Shown here: piece after piece, positions 1 through 9,421 of the stretch
Layout of the letters: every line of letters begins with the position of its first letter
Numbering within the stretch: position 1 is the first letter of the stretch
From: Pseudomonas sp. HS6
Lineage (GTDB): Bacteria > Pseudomonadota > Gammaproteobacteria > Pseudomonadales > Pseudomonadaceae
Reading direction: 5' to 3'
NCBI RefSeq assembly: GCF_023375815.1
Contig: NZ_CP067412.1
Location: 4,030,001 to 4,094,000, forward strand
DNA length: 64,000 bases
Position numbers and translations under genes: made by a program
Notes under the pieces: model-generated
The model's database searches: none
What the model was told of the DNA's origin: nothing
The model's input: the letters and a program-made list of their open reading frames with translations, nothing else

Positions 1-85
1 CAATCTCGATGATCTCCATTTCCGTAATCGGCCAGCCACCTTCATCGGTGGTGGCTTCCAGATCAATGACCAGCCAATGGGGCAT
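1..85 (-). CDS. 3'-5' exonuclease (DEDDh family), N-terminal fragment
   Basis: Only the first 28 codons are inside the window; the gene runs off the left edge. The product begins MPHWLVIDLEATTDEGG. The D-x-E pair in VIDLEAT is the first exonuclease motif of the DEDDh family (KapD/ERI-1-like), whose members trim RNA or DNA from the 3' end using two metal ions. The start ATG lies 69 bases downstream of the atuF stop on the same strand, so it could be read through from the atu operon. No other part of the protein can be seen, so the family call rests on this one motif. Confidence 0.7.
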   Translation of the reverse strand, partial: MPHWLVIDLEATTDEGGWPITEMEIIEI

Positions 86-154
86 CGCAGGGTTCCTGAT
101 TTCCGCGTCCTGATTATTCAGAGCGTAGTCAAACCTTGCGGATGCGCGCGGCGA

Positions 155-2116
155 CTACTCGACCTGCAACAGAACCTGACGATTTTTGACCTGATCGCCG
201 ACCTTGACCTGCACCCGCTTGAGCACGCCATCGATGCCAGCCTTGAGCGGGTGCTCCATTTTCATTGCCTCCAGCACCACCAGTAACTGGCCTTTGCTGA
301 CCGGGCTGCCTTCGCTGACAAGCACGTCGATGATTGCGCCATCCATCGGGGCTTTCAAGGTGCCGGTGCTGACGCTGGTCTGACTGTCGATCACGGCATG
401 AGTTCGATCCACCAGACGCAGGCTGCCGGGACGGGTGAACAGCCAAAGCTGGTCGTCGTGCAGGCGATAGGCGTGGCGTCGGCGCAGGCCTTCGATTTCG
501 AGGGATATCGAGTGTTCGCCGTGTTCGATGAGCTTCAGTTCGAAGGCACGTTCAGCCACCTGAACCCGAACGATGCCATCCGAGGCGGCGTGCAATTGCA
601 CGCTCCACGACTGATCGTCGAGACCCAGCCGATAGTGCAATGGCGCTCCGGCATTGTTGCGCCAACCGGCCAGTGGGGCGTGATGCGATTTGGCGCAGGA
701 TTGATAAAACAGCAACGCCGCCACCGCGAGTTCTTCGCCACTCGGAGTATGGGGATGCAGACAAGGATGGTCGACGAAGTGTTGCGCGATAAACCCGGTG
801 CTGAATTCACCGCTGATGAATTGCGGATGCTGCAACAGACTGGCCAGCAGTCGCTGATTGGTTTGTACGCCGAGCAACACGCTGTCTTGTACTGCGCACA
901 ACAGTTTGCGCCGGGCCTCTTCGCGGGTTGCACCGTGGGCAATCAGTTTGCCGAGCATCGGGTCGTAGAACGGTGAGACCGACTGGCCTTCGATCAGCCC
1001 GTGATCAACTCGTGCCCCCCGATCCAGTGCCGGTGCCCAAGCTTCGACACGCCCGGTCTGCGGCAAAAAACCTTGGGCCGGATCTTCGGCATAGAGGCGC
1101 ACTTCCATGGCGTGGCCATCGAGTTTGACCTGCGCTTGCGACAGCGGCAGAGGATGGCCCTCGGCAACCAGAAGCTGCCATGCCACCAGGTCCAGTCCGG
1201 TAATCAATTCGGTCACCGGGTGCTCGACCTGCAACCGGGTATTCATCTCCAGAAAGTAGAACTGGCCACGGGCATCGAGCAGAAACTCCACGGTCCCGGC
1301 ACCCACATAGTTCACCGCGCGTCCGGCCTTGAGCGCCGCTTCGCCCATCGCCTGACGCAGTTCTTCGGTCATCACCGGGCACGGTGCTTCTTCGATGACT
1401 TTCTGATGGCGACGCTGGATCGAACAATCGCGCTCGCCGAGGTAGATCAGGTTGCCGTGCCGGTCGCCGAACAACTGCACTTCGACATGCCGCGGTTCGA
1501 TCAACGCCTGTTCGAGGATCAGTTCGTCGCTGCCGAAACCGTTCAGTGCTTCGGAACGGGCGGTGCGCAATTGCGCCGCCAGTTCGGATGCGTGGTGCAC
1601 CAGGCGCATGCCGCGTCCGCCACCGCCAGCGCTGGCCTTGATCATCAACGGATAACCGATGCGTTCGGCTTCGCGTGTCAGGGTCGCGTCGTCCTGCTCG
1701 GCGCCCTGATAGCCGGCGATGCAGGGTACGCCGGCGGCCAGCATGGCGATTTTCGACTGGCGTTTGCTGCCCATCAATTCGATGGCTTCGACGCTGGGGC
1801 CGATGAAAGTCAGACCGGCCTGTTCGCAGGCTCGGGCGAACCCGACGTTTTCCGAAAGGAAGCCATAACCGGGATGGATCGCGTCGGCACCGCTGCGCCG
1901 GGCGGCGTCGAGGATGGCCGGGATATTCAGGTAAGACTGTTGCACTGGCGCCGGGCCGATGTTCATGGCCTCGTCCGCCATTTGTACATGCAGTGCATCG
2001 GCGTCGGCGTCGCTGAACACCGCGACCGTGCGATAGCCGAGGGCCTGGGCGGTACGCTGGATACGGCAGGCGATTTCACCGCGGTTGGCGATCAGGATTT
2101 TGTGGATGGCGGGCAT
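155..2116 (-). CDS. atuF: Geranyl-CoA carboxylase, biotin-carrying alpha subunit
   Basis: This 653-residue protein joins a biotin carboxylase (about residues 1-450, starting KILIANRGEIACRI, with the ATP-grasp loop KASAGGGGRGM) to a C-terminal biotinyl domain. The biotin lysine sits in EAMKMEH at about residue 619, 35 residues from the end. It charges biotin with bicarbonate and ATP for the beta subunit AtuC, which carboxylates cis-geranyl-CoA in acyclic terpene breakdown. The same architecture occurs in methylcrotonyl-CoA carboxylase (LiuD), but the gene order atuA-B-C-D-E-F identifies the atu system. I chose ATG 2116 because the protein then starts directly with the conserved biotin carboxylase motif; an upstream in-frame extension would run through a REP element. 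It is separated from atuE by 131 bases. Confidence 0.88.
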   Translation of the reverse strand: MPAIHKILIANRGEIACRIQRTAQALGYRTVAVFSDADADALHVQMADEAMNIGPAPVQQSYLNIPAILDAARRSGADAIHPGYGFLSENVGFARACEQAGLTFIGPSVEAIELMGSKRQSKIAMLAAGVPCIAGYQGAEQDDATLTREAERIGYPLMIKASAGGGGRGMRLVHHASELAAQLRTARSEALNGFGSDELILEQALIEPRHVEVQLFGDRHGNLIYLGERDCSIQRRHQKVIEEAPCPVMTEELRQAMGEAALKAGRAVNYVGAGTVEFLLDARGQFYFLEMNTRLQVEHPVTELITGLDLVAWQLLVAEGHPLPLSQAQVKLDGHAMEVRLYAEDPAQGFLPQTGRVEAWAPALDRGARVDHGLIEGQSVSPFYDPMLGKLIAHGATREEARRKLLCAVQDSVLLGVQTNQRLLASLLQHPQFISGEFSTGFIAQHFVDHPCLHPHTPSGEELAVAALLFYQSCAKSHHAPLAGWRNNAGAPLHYRLGLDDQSWSVQLHAASDGIVRVQVAERAFELKLIEHGEHSISLEIEGLRRRHAYRLHDDQLWLFTRPGSLRLVDRTHAVIDSQTSVSTGTLKAPMDGAIIDVLVSEGSPVSKGQLLVVLEAMKMEHPLKAGIDGVLKRVQVKVGDQVKNRQVLLQVE

Positions 2117-2156
2117 GGGCTTTTCCCTTGAGTTTTGTGCTGAATGGGACTGCCTC

Positions 2157-2225
2157 TTCGCGGGCAAGCCCGCTCCCACCGGACTTGTGAATGACACAGA
2201 TCCAATGTGGGAGCGGGCTTGCTCC
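2157..2225. repeat. REP-like inverted pair inside the atu operon
   Basis: Two inverted copies of a GTGGGAGCGGGCTTGC-type element (2157-2179 and 2207-2224) face each other in the atuE-atuF gap. This is the common extragenic REP pair of fluorescent pseudomonads. Its hairpin could dampen or protect the transcript between atuE and atuF. Confidence 0.8.
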
Positions 2226-2247
2226 GGGCGGCGTTCCGACGAAGCTT

Positions 2248-3045
2248 TCAGGAGGCCCACCTCGGTTTGCGTTTCTGCACGAACGCCATCGTGCCTTCGA
2301 TGCCCTCGGCACCGGTCACCGCTTCGCTGAACCACTGCGCCGCTTCATCCAGCAATGTGCTCGACGGCTGGCCGGCGCTGGTCAGCAAGAGTTTCTTGGT
2401 GGCGGCGTTCGCTTCGGGGGCGCAGCACAGGACATGTTGCAGCACTTCATCCAGCCGTTCGGCCAGTGCCTGGGGATCCTGCTCGACAAAATGCACCAGC
2501 CCCAGACGCCGCGCCTGGTGGCCGTCAAAACGCGCGGCGGTCAGGGCCAGGCGGCGGGCTTCAGTGAGGCCGATGCGTTGCACTACAAACGGTGCGATCT
2601 GCGCCGGCAACAGACCGAGGCTGGTTTCCGGCAGACCGAATTGCGCCTGATGATCGGCCATCGCGATATCGCTCACGCACGCCAGTCCGAAGCCACCCCC
2701 GAGCACCGCGCCTTGCAACACCGTGATCAGCACTTGCGGCGCATGCTGCGCTTCTTCCAGCAACGACCCGAAAGTGCGGTTCAACTCGCGATAGGCATCG
2801 CTGCCCTGAGCGCGGGCGTTGGCCATGTCCTTGATGTCGCCACCGGCACAGAAATGCCCGCCGGCGCCGCTGAGCACCAGCGCGCGAACACTGCGGTCAT
2901 CGCGCACGGCGGCCAGCACCGCACGCAGTTCGGCGACCATTTGCAGGCTCATGACGTTGCGGCTTTCCGGGCGATTGAGGGTGATGTGCAGTACACCGTT
3001 ATGTGGCTCCAGCAACAGCGTCTGGCAAGCGGGCAGGGTGGTCAT
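2248..3045 (-). CDS. atuE: Isohexenylglutaconyl-CoA hydratase
   Basis: This is a 265-residue crotonase-family enzyme. In the atu pathway it adds water to isohexenylglutaconyl-CoA, the product of geranyl-CoA carboxylation, ahead of the lyase step. The oxyanion-hole segments HFCAGGDIKDMA and GAVLGGGFGLACVSD and the segment QFGLPETSLGLLP are typical of enoyl-CoA hydratases. ATG 3045 overlaps the atuD stop in an ATGA arrangement, which implies translational coupling and fixes the start. The longer in-frame reading extends into atuD and is rejected. The family call is secure; the exact substrate comes from operon position. Confidence 0.87.
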   Translation of the reverse strand: MTTLPACQTLLLEPHNGVLHITLNRPESRNVMSLQMVAELRAVLAAVRDDRSVRALVLSGAGGHFCAGGDIKDMANARAQGSDAYRELNRTFGSLLEEAQHAPQVLITVLQGAVLGGGFGLACVSDIAMADHQAQFGLPETSLGLLPAQIAPFVVQRIGLTEARRLALTAARFDGHQARRLGLVHFVEQDPQALAERLDEVLQHVLCCAPEANAATKKLLLTSAGQPSSTLLDEAAQWFSEAVTGAEGIEGTMAFVQKRKPRWAS

Positions 3046-4199
3046 TTCTTTTTCCCCGGCAGGATGCCCATCAGTTTGCAGATGATCCCCAGCATGATTT
3101 CGTCGGCGCCGCCGCCAATCGATACCAGGCGTACGTCGCGGTAGGCGCGGGCCACCGGGTTGTCCCACATGAACCCCATGCCGCCCCAATATTGCAGGCA
3201 CCTGTCGCTGACTTCCCGACCGAGGCGCCCGGCCTTGAGCTTGGCCATCGAAGCCAGTCGGGTGACGTCCTGGCCTTTCACGTATTGCTCGGTGGCCTGA
3301 TAGACCAGCGCCCGCAGGCATTCGATTTCGGTCTGCAGTTCGGCGAGGCGGAAGTGGATCACCTGATTGTCGATCAGCGCGTTGCCGAAGGTCTTGCGCT
3401 CCTTGCAGTACTCGATGGTGCTGTCGACGCAGTATTCCAGGCCCTTGATCATGTTCGCCGCGCCGAACAGTCGTTCCTCCTGGAATTGCAGCATCTGCAT
3501 CATGAACCCGGCGCCTTCATGGCCGATGCGATTGCGCTGGGGCACGCGCACGTTGTCGAAAAACACCTGAGCGGTTTCCGAGCTGCGCATGCCGAGCTTG
3601 TCCAGGTGCGAGCTGAGGCTGACGCCCGGTGTGTTCATCGGCACCATGATCAGCGACTTGTTGATGTGCGGCTTGTCGTCCGAGGTGTTGGCTAGCAGGC
3701 AGATGAAGTCGGCGCTCGGCGAGTTGGTGATCCACATCTTGCTGCCGTTGATCACATAGTCGTCGCCATCCTTGCGTGCGGTGGTCTTGAGCCCGGCGAC
3801 GTCGGAGCCGGCACCGACTTCCGAGACGCCGATGCAGCCGACCTGCTCGCCGGTGATCGCCGGGCGCAGGAATTCGTCGCGCAACTCATCGGAACCGAAG
3901 CGGGCGAGGGCCGGGGTGCACATGTCGGTCTGCACGCCGATCGACATCGGAATGCCGCCGCAATGGATGGTGCCGAACTCTTCGGCGGCGACGATCGAAT
4001 AGCTGTAATCCAGGCCCATGCCGCCGAACTTTTCCGGCTTGGAAATCCCCAGCAAGCCGAGGTCGCCGGCCTTGCGGAAAATCTCGTGGATCGGAAAGCG
4101 CCCGGCCTTTTCCCATTCATCGACGTGGGGGTTGATCTCGTGCTCGACGAACTGGCGGACGGTACGGCGCAGGGCTTCGTGTTCCGGGGTGAAGATCAT
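3042..4199 (-). CDS. atuD: Citronellyl-CoA dehydrogenase
   Basis: This 385-residue acyl-CoA dehydrogenase is a FAD flavoprotein that passes electrons to ETF. AtuD oxidises citronellyl-CoA to geranyl-CoA at the entry of the acyclic terpene pathway. Visible family signatures are GVSEVGAGSDVAGLKT (FAD and substrate contact), KMWITNSPSADF and the C-terminal QYWGGMGFMWDNPVARAYRDVR region. The length is normal for the family. It lies between atuC (29-base gap) and atuE (4-base overlap). A general short- or branched-chain acyl-CoA dehydrogenase would look similar, so specificity is inferred from the cluster. Confidence 0.87.
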   Translation of the reverse strand: MIFTPEHEALRRTVRQFVEHEINPHVDEWEKAGRFPIHEIFRKAGDLGLLGISKPEKFGGMGLDYSYSIVAAEEFGTIHCGGIPMSIGVQTDMCTPALARFGSDELRDEFLRPAITGEQVGCIGVSEVGAGSDVAGLKTTARKDGDDYVINGSKMWITNSPSADFICLLANTSDDKPHINKSLIMVPMNTPGVSLSSHLDKLGMRSSETAQVFFDNVRVPQRNRIGHEGAGFMMQMLQFQEERLFGAANMIKGLEYCVDSTIEYCKERKTFGNALIDNQVIHFRLAELQTEIECLRALVYQATEQYVKGQDVTRLASMAKLKAGRLGREVSDRCLQYWGGMGFMWDNPVARAYRDVRLVSIGGGADEIMLGIICKLMGILPGKKK

Positions 4200-4228
4200 T
4201 TTTATTGTTCTCCTTGAGTCCGTGGCGA

Positions 4229-5845
4229 TCAGAACCGGCTGACGCCGAAGCTGTTGGGGGCCAGCGTGCGGATGTCGGCTTCGTGGCAGATGTCCAGCAG
4301 GTAGCCGAGCAGGGTGCGGGTATCGCGCGGATCGATCAGCCCGTCGTCCCACAGGTTGGCGCTGCCGTAGAGGGCAGTGGACTGGCTGTCGAGTTTCTGT
4401 GCGGTGACCTGTTCCAGCATGTCGAGCATTTTCGGGTCGGGTACCAGGCCGTCCTTCAACTGCTTGGCTTCGGTGACGATCCGCAGCACCTTGCCGGCCT
4501 GGGCGCCGCCCATGACAGCGGTGCGACTGTTGGGCCAGGCGAAGATGAAGCGCGGATCGAGCCCGCGCCCGCACATTGCGTAGTTGCCCGCGCCGTAAGA
4601 GCCGCCGACCACAATGGTCAGTTTCGGTACCCGTGCATTGGCTACGGCCTGGATCAGTTTCGAACCGTGCTTGATCACGCCGTTTTGTTCCGATTCGGTG
4701 CCAACCATGAACCCGGTGGTGTTGTGGAAAAACAACAGCGGCGTCTGGCTCTGGTCACACAGCTGAATGAACTGTGCCGCCTTGCTCGCGCCGTTGGGCG
4801 TGATCGGGCCGTTGTTGCCGATGAAACCGCAGGCGCGGCCCTGAATCTTCAGGTGGCCGCAAATGGTCTGTTGATCGAATTCACCCTTGAACTCCATGAA
4901 GCGTGATTCGTCAGCGATCCGCGCAATGATTTCACGCACGTCGTAGGGCTTTTTCGGGTCGTCCGGGATCAGGCCCAGCAGTTCGTCGATGGGGTACAAC
5001 GGCTCTTTGAATTGCGGTTCGGGCAGCCACGGAAGCTGCTCGTTCCAGTTCAACAGGCTGACAATTTCCCGCACCTGACGCACACCGTCGGCATCGTTCT
5101 CGGCCAGGTATTCGGCGGTGCCGGCGACTTGCGCGTGCATCTCGGCGCCGCCCAGTTCTTCGTCGGTGGCCACTTCGCCGGTCGCGGCTTTAAGCAATGG
5201 GGGACCGGCGAGAAACAGCTTGGCCTTGCCGCGTACCACCACCACGTAATCCGACAGCCCCGGCTGATAGGCGCCGCCAGCGGTGGCTGAGCCGTGCACC
5301 ACGGTGATCTGCGGCAGCCCCATTGCCGACATGCGTGCCTGATTGGCAAAGCTGCGCGCGCCTTCGACGAAAATCTCCGCCGCATAATTGAGGTTGGCGC
5401 CGCCGCTTTCGGCGAGGGTGATCACCGGCAGTTTGTTTTCCTGAGCGATCTGTTGCAGGCGCAGGGACTTTTTCAGGCCTGACGGGGAAATCGTCCCGCC
5501 CTTGATCGCGCTGTTGTTCGCCACCACCAGCGCCCGCACGCCGGAGACGTAGCCAATGCCAGTGATCAAACCGCCACCCGCCGAACTCCCATCCTTGTCA
5601 TCGTGCAGTTTGTAACCGGCCAGACTCGCCAGTTCGAGGAATGGCGCGCCGGGGTCGAGCAACAGGTTCAGGCGTTCGCGGGGCAGCAGTTGTCCGCGCT
5701 TGTCGAATTTCGGTTTGGCTTCGGCGGCCTTGTTCAGCAGGTTCTGTTCGAGCTGCTGGACTTGCTCGATGGCGGCGAGCATCGCTGCGCGGTTGCGGGC
5801 GAAGGCTTCGCTGTGTGGGTCGAGTTGGGATTGAATGACCGGCAT
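4229..5845 (-). CDS. atuC: Geranyl-CoA carboxylase, carboxyltransferase beta subunit
   Basis: This 538-residue protein has two crotonase-fold carboxyltransferase halves. The N-terminal half contains AESGGANLNYAAE and HGSATAGGAYQPG; the C-terminal half contains FFHNTTGFMVGTESE and VVGGSYGAGNYAMCGR. It transfers CO2 from the AtuF biotin to geranyl-CoA. The methylcrotonyl-CoA carboxylase beta subunit is a close paralogue; the assignment to geranyl-CoA follows from its place between atuB and atuD. Its start is 3 bases downstream of the atuB stop, so the two genes are almost certainly co-transcribed. Confidence 0.88.
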   Translation of the reverse strand: MPVIQSQLDPHSEAFARNRAAMLAAIEQVQQLEQNLLNKAAEAKPKFDKRGQLLPRERLNLLLDPGAPFLELASLAGYKLHDDKDGSSAGGGLITGIGYVSGVRALVVANNSAIKGGTISPSGLKKSLRLQQIAQENKLPVITLAESGGANLNYAAEIFVEGARSFANQARMSAMGLPQITVVHGSATAGGAYQPGLSDYVVVVRGKAKLFLAGPPLLKAATGEVATDEELGGAEMHAQVAGTAEYLAENDADGVRQVREIVSLLNWNEQLPWLPEPQFKEPLYPIDELLGLIPDDPKKPYDVREIIARIADESRFMEFKGEFDQQTICGHLKIQGRACGFIGNNGPITPNGASKAAQFIQLCDQSQTPLLFFHNTTGFMVGTESEQNGVIKHGSKLIQAVANARVPKLTIVVGGSYGAGNYAMCGRGLDPRFIFAWPNSRTAVMGGAQAGKVLRIVTEAKQLKDGLVPDPKMLDMLEQVTAQKLDSQSTALYGSANLWDDGLIDPRDTRTLLGYLLDICHEADIRTLAPNSFGVSRF

Positions 5846-5848
5846 GGC

Positions 5849-6718
5849 TTACTCCTTGTCCTTCAAGACGTCCGGCATATAGGCCCGGTGAAAACCGTTG
5901 AAAGATTCGCTGTGGGTCGCCTTGTGCAGCGGCCATGCGCGGCTGCCCAGACTGGCCGCGCCATCGATGCGCAAGGTGCTGCCGCTGACGAACGAGGCTG
6001 CAGGGCTGAGCAGAAACACGATCGCTGCGCTGACCTCGGATTCGGTGCCGATGCGCTTGAGCGGTACGTGTTCGCGCAAGGTCGGAATCACGGCTTTGAA
6101 CGCGCCTTCGTAAGTGTCCATGCCGCTGGAGGCGATCCAGCCCGGCGCCACCGCATTCACCCGCACCCCGGCATAACCCCATTCGAACGCCGCCGTCTTG
6201 GTGAAGTTGTCCATGCCCGAACGGGCGGCGCCGGAGTGGCCCATGCCGGGCATGCCGCCCCACATGTCGGCGAGCATGTTGACGATGCTGCCGCCGTGTT
6301 TGCTCATCGATTGATTGAACACTTCCCGCGCCATCAAAAAACCGCCGACCAGATTGGTGCGCAGCACGGTTTCGAAGCCTTTCTGATTGATCGAGGCCAA
6401 TGGCGACGGGTACTGGCCGCCGGCGTTGTTGACCAGCCCGTGGATCGGCCCATGCTCGCGGATCAGTTCGCTGACCAGCGTCTTCACGGCCTCTTCATCA
6501 CGAATATCGCAAGCCTTCCAGTGCGCCCGGCCACCGTCTTCGGCAATTTCGGCGGCGACGGTTTGCAGCTTTTCCGGTTTGCGTCCGACCAGCACCACGG
6601 TGGCCCCCAGCGCCGCCAGCTCATGGGCAGTGCAACGCCCGATGCCGCTGCCGCCACCGGTGACAATGAGGGTCTGACCGCTGAACAGATCGGCTCTGAA
6701 AATCGATTCGTATGCCAT
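5849..6718 (-). CDS. atuB: Short-chain dehydrogenase of the atu operon
   Basis: This 289-residue Rossmann-fold SDR carries the cofactor loop TGGGSGIG near residue 20 and NNAGGQYPSP near residue 95. It is thought to act on a citronellol/citronellal-level or CoA-level oxidation step in acyclic terpene use. The usual Tyr-x-x-x-Lys pair is not intact: the segment reads HSGAARSGMDNFTK, as in peroxisomal trans-2-enoyl-CoA reductases and 2,4-dienoyl-CoA reductases, where the tyrosine is also missing. An enoyl- or dienoyl-CoA reductase role is therefore as plausible as alcohol oxidation. It lies 10 bases from atuA and 3 from atuC. Confidence 0.8.
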   Translation of the reverse strand: MAYESIFRADLFSGQTLIVTGGGSGIGRCTAHELAALGATVVLVGRKPEKLQTVAAEIAEDGGRAHWKACDIRDEEAVKTLVSELIREHGPIHGLVNNAGGQYPSPLASINQKGFETVLRTNLVGGFLMAREVFNQSMSKHGGSIVNMLADMWGGMPGMGHSGAARSGMDNFTKTAAFEWGYAGVRVNAVAPGWIASSGMDTYEGAFKAVIPTLREHVPLKRIGTESEVSAAIVFLLSPAASFVSGSTLRIDGAASLGSRAWPLHKATHSESFNGFHRAYMPDVLKDKE

Positions 6719-6728
6719 GGACAATCCT

Positions 6729-8519
6729 CTAATCGAACTGCTCGGCGATGCTCTGCGGCACCGGGATCTGGATTTCCAGCAATTGTTGGGCGAAGGCTTT
6801 GCCTTGCGGGTCGATGCGCAGACTCGCCACGCCGCCGCCACCGAGTGCGTTTTCCAGCAGGAAATTGAGGCTGTGGGTGCCCGGCAGATACCAGCGTTCG
6901 ACCCGGCCGTGAATCGGGTCGAGGACATGGCTCATCCAGTCGACGACCACCGCCGGGGTCAACGCTTCGGCGATCCACGGCAGGTATTCCGGACGGCGCG
7001 GCATAACGCCGATGTTGCTGTGATTGCCCTTGTCGCCGGAGCGCGCCACCGCCAGTTTCACCAGCGCGACGCTGGCGTCGGCGCGGCCATGGGTTTTGGG
7101 TGTTTCGTGGGGCAGTGGCAGATCCTGGCTGTCGAGGACGGCCGAGGCGGGCAGGGCAAACGGGTGGCGCTCGCCAGCGATGTCGATCTGCAAGCTGCAG
7201 GTGCTTTTTTCGATCAGGAACGAGAACAGCCGGATCAGCGGATACACCGTCGGGCGCCCGCCGACGATGCCGGTCAACCCCGGCGCCATGCCGGTGGCGG
7301 CTTGGGCGATTTCCCGGGAGAACAGGATCAAGGCCTGTTTGTTCGGGTGGCGCACGGCGAGTTTGATCACTACTTCGCGGCTGTCCCGGCGCTGGCCGTG
7401 AGGGCCGTAGGAGGCTTCACTGCCGAGCAGTTCGATGTGGGTTTCGCTGTAAGGGCCCCAGCCACGTTGCTCGAGCATTTCCGAAGTCTTGTCGATGATC
7501 GCCTGACTGACGCGCCGGGCCTTTTCCACCGCATCGATGCCGGCGATCAGGCAACTGGCGGTGCAGCGGAAACCGTCGGGGTACGTCGCGCTGACCTTGT
7601 ATTTGTCGCTGGGCGGCAGGCCTTTTGCGCCGTGGACGCGGACGGCGTTTTTACCTTGTTGCTGAAGTTTGACCTCGCTGAAGTCGCAGACCACATCAGG
7701 CAACAGATAGGCCTGCGGATCGCCAATTTCGTAGAGCATCTGTTCGCCGACGGTCAGCGGCGTGACCAGCCCGCCAGAGCCTTCGGGTTTGCTGACGATG
7801 AACTGGCCGTCCGTGCTGACCTCGACGATCGGAAAACCGATGTGTTCGTAATCCGGTACGTCGCGCCAATCGGTGAAGTTGCCGCCGGTGCACTGCGCGC
7901 CGCATTCGATGATGTGCCCGGCCAAGGCTGCCTGAGCGAGTTTGTCGTAGTCATGCCATGACCAGCCGAACTCATGCACCAGCGCGGCGCTGACCACCGC
8001 GCTGTCCACCACCCGCCCGGTGATGACGATATCGGCGCCCAGACGCAGGGCTTCGACAATGCCCGGTGCGCCGAGGTAGGCGTTGGTCGAAACGCACATC
8101 GGTGGCAACGGGGCGCCGCTGAACATTTCCCTGATGCCTTGGGTGGCGAGCTGTTTGAATTGCGGTTGCAGATCGTCGCCCGACAGCACGGCGATTTTCA
8201 GCGACACACCGGCCTTGTCGCAGGCTGCCTGCAAGGCGGCGGCACAGGCCTGGGGATTGACCCCGCCGGCATTGCTGATGACGCGAATTTTCTGCTCGGC
8301 CAGTTGCGCCAGCAGGGGTGCTAGGACTTCGATGAAATCTCCGGCAAATCCGGCCTGCGGGTCCTTCATGCGGGCGCCGGCCATGATCGACATGGTGATC
8401 TCGGCCAGATAGTCGAACACCAGATAATCCAGCTGTCCTGCGGCCACGAGCTGCGCGGCGGCGGTCGACGTATCTCCCCAGAATGCGCTGGCGCATCCGA
8501 TGCGGACGGTGGTGGGCAT
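6729..8519 (-). CDS. atuA: Acyclic terpene utilization protein AtuA
   Basis: The product is 596 residues long and starts [17 protein letters not shown]. It has the AtuA/DUF1446 layout: a large N-terminal domain (about 1-450) and a small C-terminal AtuA-like domain. I know of no proven reaction for it, only its requirement for growth on citronellol and geraniol in P. aeruginosa. Two candidate ATGs lie at 8525 and 8519. GGAG sits directly before the first and 6 bases before the second, so 8519 is preferred. It is the first gene of the minus-strand operon and is transcribed from the operator region shared with atuR. Confidence 0.83.
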   Translation of the reverse strand: MPTTVRIGCASAFWGDTSTAAAQLVAAGQLDYLVFDYLAEITMSIMAGARMKDPQAGFAGDFIEVLAPLLAQLAEQKIRVISNAGGVNPQACAAALQAACDKAGVSLKIAVLSGDDLQPQFKQLATQGIREMFSGAPLPPMCVSTNAYLGAPGIVEALRLGADIVITGRVVDSAVVSAALVHEFGWSWHDYDKLAQAALAGHIIECGAQCTGGNFTDWRDVPDYEHIGFPIVEVSTDGQFIVSKPEGSGGLVTPLTVGEQMLYEIGDPQAYLLPDVVCDFSEVKLQQQGKNAVRVHGAKGLPPSDKYKVSATYPDGFRCTASCLIAGIDAVEKARRVSQAIIDKTSEMLEQRGWGPYSETHIELLGSEASYGPHGQRRDSREVVIKLAVRHPNKQALILFSREIAQAATGMAPGLTGIVGGRPTVYPLIRLFSFLIEKSTCSLQIDIAGERHPFALPASAVLDSQDLPLPHETPKTHGRADASVALVKLAVARSGDKGNHSNIGVMPRRPEYLPWIAEALTPAVVVDWMSHVLDPIHGRVERWYLPGTHSLNFLLENALGGGGVASLRIDPQGKAFAQQLLEIQIPVPQSIAEQFD

Positions 8520-8564
8520 TTTCATCTCCGACTCAGCAACCTGTGACAGAAGTGCATCGAGGCT

Positions 8565-8626
8565 ACCAAGCAAGCGCTTGGTTTGTAAACAGGCGAAATT
8601 ATCTTCTGCCCAAGCGCTTGCTTGGT
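8565..8626. promoter_or_regulatory. AtuR operator pair in the atuA-atuR intergenic region
   Basis: ACCAAGCAAGCGCTTGG at 8565-8581 and its exact reverse complement at 8610-8626 are separated by 28 bases. Each copy contains the self-complementary decamer CAAGCGCTTG. The AtuR repressor is known in P. aeruginosa to bind two 13-base inverted repeats in this same intergenic region. Binding here would control both atuA and atuR. Confidence 0.85.
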
Positions 8627-8706
8627 CGCGGCCGGCGGCTTAAATTGCCCGCGCAACCCTGCGGTTTCAGGGCGGCAGACGACTGAACGACTGTAGGAGA
8701 GAACGG

Positions 8707-9330
8707 GTGGACGAGCAAAAAGCCCTGAAGGTCATGCGCGAACTGGTCGACGAAGGCCGGTTGACCGACCCGGACAGCGCTCGCGGCAAACTGCTGCAAG
8801 TGGCGGCCCACCTGTTTCGCAACAAAGGCTACGAACGCACCACCGTGCGCGACTTGGCCGGCGCTGTGGGGATTCAGTCGGGCAGCATTTTTCATCACTT
8901 CAAGAGCAAGGACGAAATCCTGCGCGCCGTGATGGAAGAAACCATCCGCTACAACACCGCGTTGATGCGTGCAGCCCTTGCCGAAGCATCCAATGTGCGC
9001 GAGCGGGTACTGGCGCTGATCCGCTGCGAATTGCAGTCGATCATGGGCGGCAGCGGCGAAGCAATGGCGGTGCTGGTGTATGAATGGCGCTCGCTGTCCG
9101 AAGACGGTCAGGCCAAGGTGCTGGCGCTGCGTGACATTTACGAGGACATCTGGCTGCAAGTGCTGGGCGAGGCCAAGGAGGCGGGGTTCATCCGTGGCGA
9201 TGTGTTCATTACCCGACGTTTTCTCACGGGCGCGCTGTCCTGGACTACCACATGGTTCCGCGCTGGCGGCAGTCTGAGCCTCGATCAACTGGCCGAAGAA
9301 GCGCTGATCCTGGTGCTTGAGGAGCGCTAA
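8707..9330 (+). CDS. atuR: TetR-family repressor of the atu operon
   Basis: This 207-residue TetR protein has its helix-turn-helix at about residues 28-75: LFRNKGYERTTVRDLAGAVG followed by SGSIFHHFKSKDEIL. The rest is a ligand-binding helical domain expected to sense a terpene acyl-CoA. The GTG start at 8707 is preceded by AGGAGA at good spacing. It is divergent from atuA, with the two inverted operators between them, so autoregulation is likely. Family and position agree; the inducer is not visible from sequence. Confidence 0.87.
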   Translation: MDEQKALKVMRELVDEGRLTDPDSARGKLLQVAAHLFRNKGYERTTVRDLAGAVGIQSGSIFHHFKSKDEILRAVMEETIRYNTALMRAALAEASNVRERVLALIRCELQSIMGGSGEAMAVLVYEWRSLSEDGQAKVLALRDIYEDIWLQVLGEAKEAGFIRGDVFITRRFLTGALSWTTTWFRAGGSLSLDQLAEEALILVLEER

Positions 9331-9421
9331 TCGCTTTCTATCGGTTCGGGAAACTGGCTAACTGGGCGAAACCGCCTAGCTTGAATGCAAGCAACGGTAC
9401 TTTTTCGGGGAGTGGGGTGTT

